From positions 682,001 to 746,000 of the forward strand of contig BRON01000018.1 of the NCBI GenBank assembly GCA_024345305.1: a stretch of 64,000 bases of DNA, in the 5' to 3' direction. Shown here piece after piece: positions 10,901-20,988 of the stretch; the stretch's first letter is position 1; the number at the start of each line of letters is the position of its first letter. The stretch is from Mrakia gelida (taxonomy: Eukaryota > Basidiomycota > Tremellomycetes > Cystofilobasidiales > Mrakiaceae). The notes under the pieces were generated by a model. The model searched no databases. It was not told where the DNA came from and worked only from the letters and a program-made list of their open reading frames with translations. Made by a program: the position numbers and the translations under genes.

Positions 10901-11197
10901 TTCGGAGCTGACTCGATTCGAGTGGATTAGTGAGTGAGGTGGTCGTTTCGCAGTCAGCTGACGTGAGCTCGTGCGATGGGTTAGTAATGTAGTCACTGCC
11001 TCTAAAGATTCCTGATCCCATTCCAGAGGCCACACCGAAACCGAACGCAACGAAGAAGGGAAAGAAAGCACGACGAAGACGCGTCGAAAGATCGACGCGT
11101 CTAACGTTCCCATCTACCCTCCCGCTCTTATTCTGTCTCTCTCCCAGCCCCACTCTTCACTCACAACGAGAAACACACTCATCAACATCCCACTCCC
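7910..11197. other. Gene-poor region, no assignable gene
   Basis: About 3.3 kb. The first 400 bp look like spliced 3' tail of the pseudogene transcript (GTGAGT/CTGACC/TAG signals at about 7972-8030 and 8099-8191). The rest has only short, low-quality frames on both strands and several ACGCGTC words (about 8761, 9249, 9746, 10067, 11080, 11093). A minus-strand frame near 11060-10930 (FVAFGFGVASGMGSG) recalls the glycine-rich membrane segment of small mitochondrial proteins such as Mic10, but no start or matching first exon could be built, so it is not called. An A11-A12 run lies near 9230. Confidence 0.5.
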
Positions 11198-13465
11198 CTA
11201 GAAAATCAAATCCTCCTCCGCCTCGCCCCCACCAAGCAAATCCCCCTTCCCTTTGGCCGCTTCATCCTCCTCCTCCTTCTCCTTCTTCCTCTTCTCAGCC
11301 AACTTCTTCGCGCCCTCTCCTCCACCCACCGCCCCAGCGGCGTCGGCTTCTTTTTGGTCTTGAAGTTCGATGAGACGCTGGTTTTCCTTGTCGACGACGT
11401 CGCGTTCGGCTTGAACACGCTTCTTCTTGCCTTGGACCTTCTTGAGACGGAAGAAGTCTTCTCGGTCCATTTCGTCGAGCTCGCTGGGTGGGTGGGGTGG
11501 GTTGGTGGGTGGGTGGTGAGTGGGGGTGGAGGAGGAGCGGTGAGGGCGGGGGGTAGGGCGGGAGGGTGAAAGGGTTGGGAGGGGGAAAGGGAGGGGCGAG
11601 GGGCGAGGGCGAGGGAGGGACAGGTCAGACGCGTTTGACGACGAGGGAGACGAGGGATGGTCGAGGAGAAGAAGGGGAAGCGGGACTCACGACATGATGA
11701 AACTGACGGTCTCCTCCAGTCGAGGGATGACGATGTGCTCGATAGCGTTGACTCGTCGGTTGGTGGCTCGGATGACTTCGTCGAGGATGGTGAAGGCCGT
11801 CTGATTTGGGTTCGTTCGAGAAGAAAGGGGGGGAGGAGGTCAGTCAGTGGGTTGGGGAGAGGAAGGTGGGAGATCGGGAAGCGAAGAGAGGGGTGGTGGA
11901 GGTGGTGTTGGATTTGGGGAGGGTATTGCGCGAGGAGGGAAAGTGGGAGTGGAGGAAGGGAGGGAAGAGACGCGAACTCGAGTCGACGAAAGTCACAGAA
12001 ACCGTCTCAGCACTCACCTGTAAACTAGCCAGCTCAACCAACGTCTCCACAGCCTTCACGTAGATATCCCTCGCCTTCTGAATCTGCTGTCCTCCTCGTC
12101 CCAATCCCGTCATCGTGAAGTCTGCAGGTCGCGAAACGTCGAGGTCAGCTTTCGAATTCCTCCCTCTCGCGAACGCTTGGAGGTGCGTTTGGGGGAAAGG
12201 TAAGAGAAGCGAGGACGAACCATTCCCACCCTCCTTCCTAACAGGCTCGAACGTAGGAAGCATGACTCCCGAGACGTTTTCCGATTTGGAGACGACGGTG
12301 AAGGACGCTGTTCGGACGGATTCTTGGACCTGGTATCCGGAGCGAAGCGAGGAAGAAGAAGGTTAGCTTGAGGTCAGCGAGCTTTGGAGAGAAGACGCTG
12401 GTTTGTGGTGGAGTTGGGTGGCTCGTGCGGGCTAGGAGAAGGCGACGAGGCGAGCAGGGGGAGGGAAGCGAGGTGGAGGAGGGAAGCGGGAGGAAGGGAG
12501 ACGAACCTGATACGAGATGTCTCCTGTTGCGTAGGTGACTTCAGCGAGGGAGAAGGAAGCGACTTGGAGGACTCGACCCATTCGACGTTTGGCCTGGAGT
12601 GAGAAGAATGGAGGAGAAAAAGGAGGAAGGGAAGGTCAGCTTGTGAGCTCGAAGAGGCTCAAGGGAAGGAGGAGAGTGCGAGGTGACCGCGAGGTCGAGA
12701 TCGTGGGTCGAGCTTGGAGTGGCTGCGAGGCTCTTCTTCTGCAGTGTTTGCTGAAGAGGTATAGTCGAGCTGGCAGGAGGGATGAAGAGGGAAGGGAAGA
12801 AGGGCGAGAGTTCCATCTCCTCGCGGTCTTCGCCGTGGGCTCCTTCCTTCCCTCCCCTCGTCTCGTAGAGATCGAACGGTCGACGAAAGCGTTCCTCGAG
12901 CTCTGCGACCATCCCCCTCTCCCACCTGGACTCCCACCTCCCCTCCAGCCAACCCAACACCAGTCAGCCCAACCCCTTCTCAGGAACTCAGCTCGTTCCC
13001 TCCCTTCCCTTCCGTTCCCTTCCCTCCCTCTCCTCCAACCTCAACCCACCCTCCCTCCGTCCCCCCTCCCACCCCAACCTCCCTCCCACTCCTCCCACAC
13101 CCTCGCCCCCGTTCCCCTCCCACTCGAAGCTATAAGAAAGAGATGGAGACTAACCTCATCAACCTTCTTCAAGATAGCCCTGAACCTGGTCATCAACGCA
13201 TCCCTCTTCTTCGCCAACAGAGAATGACCTGTAACAGCTCCTTTCAGTTGAGTCTTGGTGTTTGTGAGGGCCATTCGGGTGGGGCTGGGAGCGATGAGAT
13301 ATACGATGGGGAGGAGGAGAGGAGGGGAGGGGGAGAGGGAAGGGATGGGATGGGAGGAGGAGGAGGAGGGGAGGAGCGTCAGGGGCGAGTGAGGTCTTCT
13401 TCTCTTCGTCTCGCTCCAAGGGAAGAAGGAAAGAGAGAGAGAGAAACTCACAAAGGTCTCGACAT
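11198..13465 (-). CDS. VMA8: V-type proton ATPase subunit D (central rotor shaft)
   Basis: Seven exons (13465-13452, 13284-13155, 12593-12507, 12329-12221, 12121-12018, 11800-11691, 11483-11198) sum to 840 nt, 279 residues. The sequence follows subunit D throughout: FPTRMALTNTKTQLKGAVTGHSLLAKKRDAL, RFRAILKKV, the GLGRGGQQIQKARDIYVKAVETLVELASLQ helix, and ATNRRVNAIEHIVIPRLEETVSFIMSELDE, ending in a charged tail. It is part of the V1 rotor that couples ATP hydrolysis to vacuolar acidification. The first coding exon is only 14 nt (MSRPF...). Intron 2, about 561 bp (13154-12594), is far longer than the usual 50-110 bp here and is pyrimidine-rich; no extra conserved exon is needed inside it. Confidence 0.95.
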
Positions 13466-14210
13466 GGTGGATGAGTGGAGTGGGGGTTAGAAAGGGGAAA
13501 GTTCGGTGGGTGGTCGTTGCAGGAGCGGAAGGAAAGGGAGGAGGTCGAGCTGAGGAGGGGAACCGTCATTTCGAGGAGAGGGAAGGCGAGTTCGTCTTCT
13601 TTCACCTGCAAACGGCCAGTGTCAATTTTCCTTGATCTCTCGATTCACTCGTTGCTGAGCTTAGGCTCGTTATCGATCGAACATTCGAACAGGTGAGCGC
13701 AAATTCGAGATCGGGGTAGCAGGAGAAGGCGAGAGAGAAGGCAGGGCGATGGTGAGCTCGAGCTGACCTTGTCTTCCTCCCTCTTCGTCCTCCTCCCGCT
13801 CTACAGTCCATCTTCCAGCTTTCTATCGACGTCGATCGATTCGCTGCGCGTCTATTTTCTTGCTCGCTCGATCAGGTCGAGCCAGTTATTGCAAGGAGGA
13901 AGAGGCGAGGGTGATCGCAGGGTAGACTCATCAAGAATCGAAGAGGTCGCGAGCTCGCGCGACGGAGGAAAGCTAACTAGGTTAACAGTGGAAGAGAGGG
14001 AGGGAGAGAGAGACGATCAAGCACGGCGGAAGAAAGAAAAGGAAAAGAGAACCGGAAACGAGACAGAGAGACGAGAAATCGATCAACGACGACGAGGCGC
14101 GGAAAGGGAAGTGGAAAGACGGACGAGACGAGGGAGACGAGGCAGAGGAGCGAGAAAAGGAAGAGGAGAAAGAGGAAGGCAGGAGAGAAGGAGAGGAAGG
14201 AGTTGTAGAT
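13466..14210. other. Intergenic region upstream of VMA8
   Basis: 745 bp between the VMA8 start and the 3' end of the eIF4G-like gene. It is purine-rich with (GA)n tracts, and no coding frame could be supported. It should hold the VMA8 promoter and the eIF4G-like 3' UTR. Confidence 0.5.
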
Positions 14211-16500
14211 CTACTGGATGAGCTCTTCCTTTTTGATTCCGGCCGCGACGACGAGTTGATCGAAGAGGGACGTCGTCTTCTGAAGTCGAGCGAGCTGTTG
14301 AGCGTGGTCGTCTCGAGCTTGTTGGAGAGCTTGGACGTGCTCCAGCATGGAAGCGATTCTGTAGATACACGAGGAAAGATGGGGAAGGTCAGTATAGCGA
14401 TCGGAAGGGAACGGGGGAGAAGGAGGGAGAAGAGAAAAGATCGACGACGCGACGACGTACCCAGCTTTGAGAATCTCGACGGGAAGAGCTGATCCGACTG
14501 ACGCCTTGAGGAGAAGTTGAAGAGCGAGATCGAGGTCTTCCTGAGTTCTTGCGAGAGCTTGGGCGACGAGGTTTTCGACGTGAATCTTGAGGTGAGCGGA
14601 GGAGAGCTGCTGAAGCTGAGCGACGGCGGAGGCGAGGTCCTTCGAGAGGGAGGAGAGGAAGAAGGTCAGGACGTCGTCTCCGGATAGGCGAAGAAAGCAG
14701 AAACTGACCATGGATTCGTAGAAATCGGAGATCCTGGCGACGATGAGTCCCAAGGCTTCGGCGTCGGAGACGATCATGCTCGACGCGACTGGAGAGACCG
14801 ACGAAGTGTGATCCACAGATGACTGAGTACCTTCTTGAGCGAGCACGAGATTCTGTAGAGTAAAGAGAAGGCATGTGTGAGTCACAGAGACGAGGGGAAG
14901 AGTTGAGGAATGGGAAGCAGCGGGGGTCGAACGATGGCGAACGCACCGCGTCTTGAGCCGAAGGGCCGAGCGACTGGTCTACGAGGATCGACGAGGAGAC
15001 TGTCTCGTCAGAGGTGGGAAGCGAAGCATGCTAAAGACCGGAGAGAAAGATGTCAGCGCACGCGAACGTCAGGAACGCGAAAGCTAGGCCGGTCCACGCG
15101 ACTGGACGAATCGAAGCGACGACGAACCTCTCCCGTGACTGCAATCGTGGCCTCCTTCTCGGGAAGCTTAGTCTCCTGGGCGTCTGACTCATCCTCATAC
15201 TCCTCTCCTTCAATATGCTTGGTCCTAGGCTTTAAGACTAACCTCCTCCTTGGAAGAGGAGCAGCGTCGCTCAACGGAGCCGACGGTCCATCCTGGACGA
15301 CGAGGGAGAGGTTGTCGGAGTCCTGAGCGAATCGTTGAGCGTCTTGGGCGACCTGAAAGCGGGGGAAAAAGTAAGGAAGAGAGAGGTTAGCCAACGGACG
15401 ACACAAGAGGGAGACAAGCGTCAAAAGTGAAGGAAGGGGAAAGGGAGACGAACCTGCTCGCCGATGGCAGCCAGAGTCTGGACTTCCTGCGTCTCGTTCC
15501 TCTCCTCCCATTGATGGTCTCGAAGCTCGATGATCTCCTGTTAGACCCGCAGAAAGAACAAAAGCGAGGCAGAAAGTCAGCACGGATATCTCGACGAAAC
15601 GAACGACGAAGACTCAACGCGAAAGAGAAACTCGATGCGCGAGACGAAGAGAGATCGAACGAACCAAAAGCCTGTCCTTCATCCTCGACGAGACGACGGG
15701 GTTGTTCCTGAGCTGGTTCATCCTCGAGAAGTACACGTCGACGTGAGGCTTAGCCTGGGGCGTGTCGATGACCTTTCCGACGGTGGTGAGAAGCTGGCAA
15801 AGCGACTCGATGTCCTCCTCCTCGGGGGTAACGACGTTGGCGATCAGCCTCTTGACACACTCGTGCATGATCCTCTCGGTAAAAAATCTCCATCTTGAAG
15901 ATCTCTCCGAGGAAGCGAACGAGACCGAGTCCTCGTCTCCTGGTCGTCTGAGCGACTTGATCTTCGTCCGACGCGAGAGCCTCGACGGATCTGGCCCCAG
16001 TGTTCGCCTTGTCGTCGAGAGTGCTGGATCGAGCGGCGGAGAGGGTAGAATCTTGAGCCGCCGCCCATCCGACCTCGAAGTCCTCCTGGCATCGGTTGAG
16101 GATGAACTTCCTGAAGAGCGATCCTCCGGTGACGAGAGCTCCCTTGGAGTCGACGACCTTGTCGTCCGAGACCTTGTCGCTGAGAGTGTCCATCATCTTC
16201 CTGCAGAGACGAGCGTACATCTCGGATCTAGGAGCATCGTCGATGGCCTTCTCGAAGATGAGCTTGGAGACCTGTCGAAGCGTTCGTCCGTCGTGCTCGT
16301 GTTCCGACTTGTTGGTCCAGGCGACGACCTGAGTCGAGATCGACTCGAACGTCTCCGTCGAAAGCTGTCCGAGAAGTTCCTGAATGACCTGGCTGACGAT
16401 GGCAGGAGCGACGACCCCTACTGGAAGAGAAGAGGCGTCCGAGACGACTTCCCAATCGTGAGCAGCGGTGGGGAGAGGGGAGAGGGGAGGGTTGGGAGCG
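14211..16500 (-). CDS. eIF4G-like translation initiation scaffold with a frame break
   Basis: The large upstream exon encodes a MIF4G domain: VIQELLGQLSTETFESISTQVV, DGRTLRQVSKLIFEKAIDD, MYARLCRKMMDTLSDKV, GGSLFRKFILNRCQEDFEVGW, RRRGLGLVRFLGEIFKMEIF, then TERIMHECVKRLIANVV and EEEDIESLCQLLTTVGKVIDTP. At 15881-15886 an A6 run (T6 on the coding strand) puts these two halves in different frames; five bases would restore FKMEIFTERIMHECV. All later exons (15537-15454, 15352-15128, 15030-14947, 14852-14709, 14639-14461, 14358-14211) join in phase and end in an MA3-like helical region (SDAEALGLIVARISDF...). No eIF4E-binding motif or confirmed start ATG was found; the 5' limit is approximate. It could be a DAP5-like short form, a decaying paralogue, or a sequencing indel in a normal gene. 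Confidence 0.7.
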
Positions 16501-16714
16501 ATGGGGATCGTGAGAGATGTGTGTTGAAGAACGAAGAAGGTGGGAAGTGGTGGTTGGAAGGGAAAGGAGATGGAAGGAGGAAAGGTGGTGGTGGTGGCGA
16601 ATGGAAGCTGCTAGATCTTCTTCGAGGAGAAAGGAGCGAACAGGTCGAATTGGGCGGAGAAGAACGAACGAAGCAGGGGAACGAAGAAGGAGTCAGTTTG
16701 AGGGTCGTCTGGCT

Positions 16715-17330
16715 CTAATAACAGATGAGAACATAGTTGAGAGCCGCGAGGATGGGTTTCCAGACGATGACTACCTGAGACGAAAGAGACAGAGTCGTAA
16801 GAGGAACGCGAGGGAGTAAACTCACCAGTAAGTTGAGGTCGACGCGACGCACTTCGGTGCGCTCTCCCCCTCCCAACCGACTTCTGTCCTTGAACATATA
16901 CGCGTCAGTCGTGAGCGATGAATCGGCGTAAAGGTCAAAGGAAACATCTGTGAAAGTGAAATGGTGAGGAACAGGAGTCAGGATCAAGGGTGTGAGGGGG
17001 AGCGAGAGGAAAGAGAGCGAAGGGGAAGAGAGGTCGAGCTCACTTTCGTTTCCGCCTCACGAGTTTTTTGATCCTCTGCGAGTCCCAGATCTTCTTTGTA
17101 GAGTACGCAGAGACCAACAGAGGAGATATGAGAAGCTCCAGAGCTTCCCATAAGGTCTCCAAGGTCCAAGGTCCTGCTCGAAGAGGTGGAGAGAAGACGA
17201 AGGAAGGGAACGGGAGGAAGGCGAGAGGGAGGGCGGCGAGGTTTCTGCAGCTGGTGGACGACGGCCTCCATTCGAAGCGGCTCCAAGGTTTTGGTGCTAG
17301 AGATGCCGGCCAAGAGAAGAAGGATGTCTA
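16715..17330 (-). CDS. Small unknown protein, exon model uncertain
   Basis: Two good introns are visible on the minus strand: about 17042-16948 (GTGAGC...CTGACTCC...TTTCACAG) and about 16826-16776 (GTGAGT...GTCTCAG). The exons around them read DVSFDLYADSSLTTDAYMF, GGGERTEVRRVDLNLLVV and IVWKPILAALNYVLICY, the last hydrophobic. The upstream exon (about 17043-17300) is open in more than one frame and does not join in phase with DVSF. No family was recognised. It may be an independent gene divergent from TRP1 or the 5' part of the eIF4G-like gene. Confidence 0.3.
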
Positions 17331-17466
17331 TAAAGAGGTCGAAGTGGTTGGGTGGGCAAGCGAGGAAGGATGCGAGCTCAACCGCCGGACTCTTTCACTT
17401 TTCGACTGAGTCAGAGCTCGCTGCTCTCCTTCCTCCCCTCCACCCACGACCCTCCCCTTCTTCAGC

Positions 17467-20409
17467 ATGTCCTTCCCACCTTCCGTTCCTGCTTCCGTAG
17501 CAGAGGTCTCGGTCCCTGTTCCCCTCGCTACAGCTTCGGACGCTGTTCCTACGCATGTTCTCCCTCCTCAGCCCAAGGGAGAGATCGTCAAAACCGACGA
17601 TAGGTTCGTTCACCTTTCCTCCTCTCTCTCAGCTCCCCGTCTCTTCCCTTCGAGCTCATGCTGACTGATTCTCGTATCTTTGCTTACCTCTGTATGCAGA
17701 CAGTTCACTCTCCTGATTGACAACTACGACTCTTTCACGCACAACCTGTACCAGTTCCTCGAGCAGATGGGAGCTCACGTTCGAGTCGTAAGGAACGATC
17801 AGATCACTCTCGAAGAAATCCAGGTAAGTCGATCCTTACTTGCAGTGATAAAGGTGGCCCACCTACGGTCGATCTTCGTGTAGGACGCTGGCAGAAGGGG
17901 GGAGTTAGGGAAGGAGTCATCGTCCACTTTTTTGAAAGCTCAACTCCGAGCTGACCTTTCCCTTCCTTCCTTCTTCCTCTGCTCCCTCCCAGACCTACTT
18001 CGACTCTGGTATCCTCAAGAACATCGTCATCTCTCCTGGACCTGGTCACCCTTCTACCGACTCTGGAATCAGCACTCAGGTCATCCGATGGGCTATGGGA
18101 AAGGTGCGTCTTAGCTCAGCTCGCTCCTCCCTCTTCCTCGAATCGACGAAGCTCACCTTCCTGTCCCCTCTCCTTCCTTCCAGCTTCCTCTTCTTGGAGT
18201 TTGCATGGGACTTCAGTGCCTCGTATACGAGCTTGGAGGAACCGTGAGTTCTCGTCTTCTTCTCTCGATCTTCACCTCATTCACCGAGCGTCGAGCTCAC
18301 TTCTTATTCCTCCTTCCCTCCTCCCTCTGCTCTTCTCAGATCGGCTACGCCGGTGAGATCGTCCACGGCAAAACCTCCCTCGTCCACCACGACGGTCGAG
18401 GTCTCTTCTACGGACTCCCCCAGGACCTCAAGTCTACTCGATACCACTCCCTCTCCGCCGAGATCCTCTCCCTCCCCACCGAACTTCAAGTCACGTCGAC
18501 GACCAAGGAAAGCGGAGTCATCATGGGAGTTCGACATCGCAAGTACACCGTCGAGGCCGTCCAGTACCACCCGGAGAGTGTGATGAGCGAGGGAGGCATG
18601 GAGTTGATGGGTAACTTCCTGAAGTTCACCGGAGGGACTTGGGACGAGTGCAGAGGGTTCGGAGTTGGGGAGGAGAAGGTCAACGGAATCGATGGAACTC
18701 CCAAGCTCGTCAAGGATATCGACAACAAGACCCACGCTTCCTCTACCACCACCACTCCTACCTCGTCGGCTCTTCCAACCATCCTCACCCAAATCCACGC
18801 CCAACGGCTTCTCGACGTCGCCGTCTCGGAATCTCACCTCTCCTCGACTCCCGAACAACTCAAAACCAACCTCTCCCTCCACCTCTCCCCTCCTCTCATC
18901 TCCCTCGTCCCTCGACTCCTCCTCACCTCTCCCAACCCAGCCATCCTCGCCGAAGTCAAGCGAGCCTCCCCGTCCAAAGGATCCATCGCTCCCACCACCA
19001 ACGCCGCGTCCCAAGCTCTCCTCTACGCCCACGCAGGAGCGAGCGTCATCTCCGTCCTCACCGAGCCCAAGTGGTTCAAGGGATCCCTCATCGACATGCT
19101 CGCCGTTCGAACCGCTCTCGGAGAGCTTCCCAACCGACCGGCGGTGCTCAGGAAGGACTTCATCCTCTCGACGTATCAAATCGACGAGGCGCGTCTCTAC
19201 GGAGCGGACACGGTCTTGCTCATCGTCGCGATGCTCGATCCTACCCTCCTCAAGGAACTCTACTCCCACTCCGTCTCGCTTGGAATGGAGCCTCTCGTCG
19301 AAGTCAACAACGCCGTCGAGCTCGAACGCGCTCTCGAGATCGGAGCAAAAGTGATTGGAGTCAACAACAGGAACCTTCACGACTTCGAGGTCGACATGGG
19401 AACGACGTCGAGGGTGAACGAGGCTCTCGCTAGGGTGGAGGGAGAGAAGCCGATCCTGATCGCGCTGAGTGGGATTACGGGAAGGAAGGACGTGCTGGGT
19501 TACCTGAAGGAGGGAGTCCAAGGTCTCCTCGTCGGCGAGTCGCTCATGCGAGCGAAGGATCCCAGAGTCTTCATCGAGGAACTCCTCGACCTCCCCTCCT
19601 CCTCGTCTACCACCTCCTCCTCAATCATCGCACCTCCCCTCGTCAAAATCTGCGGAATCCAATCCGTCCCCGACGCTCAAATGGCCATCTCAGCAGGAGC
19701 GGATCTCCTCGGACTCATCTTCGTTCAAGGATCCAAACGAACCGTCTCCACCCAAACCGCCTTCGAGATCGCTCAACTCGTTCGATCCACTCGATACTCT
19801 ACTCCTCCCTCTACCACCACCTCCACCACCACCACTTCCTCCTCTTCGACTCCCATCTCAACCGCCTCCTCCCCTTCCCACCCCTCAGGATGGTTCAACC
19901 ACCACACATCCACCCTCGCCTCAACACGCAAACCCCTCCTCGTAGGAGTCTTCCAAAACCAAACTCTCAACCACATCCTCTCCACCGTCTCCTCCTTTGG
20001 ACTCGACATCGTTCAACTCCACGGTTCCGAACCAGCCGAATGGGCGTCGTTCATCCCCGTTCCGGTCATTCGAGTCTTCCACGTCTCTCCCTCGACGGGA
20101 GAGATCTCCCCTCCCGATGTGGCGAGGGCAGGGAGGAACCAGTTTATTCTGCTGGATGCCGGCTCGAAGGGTGGGACTGGGGAGAAGTTCGATTGGGGAG
20201 TTGCGAAGAAGGTGGTTGGGGAGGGAGAGACGCGACTGCCGATCATTCTTGCTGGAGGGTTGGACGAGAAGAACGTTGCTGAGGCGGTAAGGGTGGTGGT
20301 GCCTTGGTGTGTGGATGTTAGTAGTGGGGTGGAGAGGGTTGGTGGAGGAGGGAAGGATGAAAGCAGGTGTAGGGAGTTCGTGAGGGCTGCGAAGGGGTTG
20401 TCGAACTAG
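17467..20409 (+). CDS. TRP1: Trifunctional tryptophan biosynthesis protein (glutamine amidotransferase / IGPS / PRAI)
   Basis: Five exons (17467-17603, 17700-17823, 17993-18103, 18184-18243, 18340-20409) sum to 834 codons, 833 residues. The N-terminal glutamine amidotransferase of anthranilate synthase shows [23 protein letters not shown], the nucleophile Cys in GVCMGLQ, and VQYHPES. Indole-3-glycerol-phosphate synthase follows ([46 protein letters not shown]). Phosphoribosylanthranilate isomerase ends the protein ([41 protein letters not shown]). It supplies the glutaminase for anthranilate synthesis and catalyses steps 3 and 4 of the pathway; the chorismate-binding subunit is not in the window. 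All catalytic motifs look intact. A Thr/Ser-rich insert lies in the isomerase part (around 19800-19880). Confidence 0.97.
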
Positions 20410-20988
20410 ACGAGGTTTAGTCTTGCTTGCTTAGGCTTGGTGGTTGGTAGATCTAGATATCACCGTTCTCGGCGTTCTCTTCCGGTCCAGAGGAGACGAA
20501 ATGTAGAAGTGGAATCTACGAGAAGAGCGAGCTCGAACGAAAGCCAAGACTGGGTCTTTCGTCCTTCTTCGCTCTCAACCGCTTCGACCGCTCGACCATT
20601 CTTTCCTCTTCGAATTCTCGACAGTCTAAAGATACTCAGGGGGGCTTTTCACTTATTTGAGTACTTTACGAATGATGCTCAGTGGACCAACGAAGACCAA
20701 CGGACCAGAGACCTCGAAGGCTGAAACGCGTCGTCTCGACCTCCTCGCTCTCTCCCTTCTGTGCCTCCCACCACACCAACACCATCTCCCTCTCTCTCGT
20801 TCAGGCCTCCTCAGTTCATCACCTCAGCTCCCACTCGACCAAACGATATTCACTTTTTTCTTCCCTTTTTTCTTGACCTTCCAAACAGGTCGACCCTGCG
20901 CTTCTAGAAGCGTCATCCTGAACTCGTCCCTCCCCTCCCCAGCTTCCATCTCCCCAACACCCACCCTTCCCCTTCTCCCCAAAACACG
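20410..20988. other. TRP1-GLC3 intergenic region
   Basis: 579 bp containing the TRP1 3' UTR and the GLC3 promoter/5' leader. No ORF is supported. One ACGCGTC is near 20728. The last 150 bp are strongly pyrimidine-rich, ending CCAAAACACG before the ATG; a leader intron is possible. Confidence 0.5.

Noticed and set aside
15762..16718. Long plus-strand open frame opposite the eIF4G-like gene
   Set aside because: It is the antisense shadow of the GC-rich MIF4G exon; the minus strand carries recognisable domain motifs.
18304..19521. 405-codon minus-strand frame inside TRP1
   Set aside because: Antisense shadow of the synthase/isomerase coding sequence, which is complete on the plus strand.
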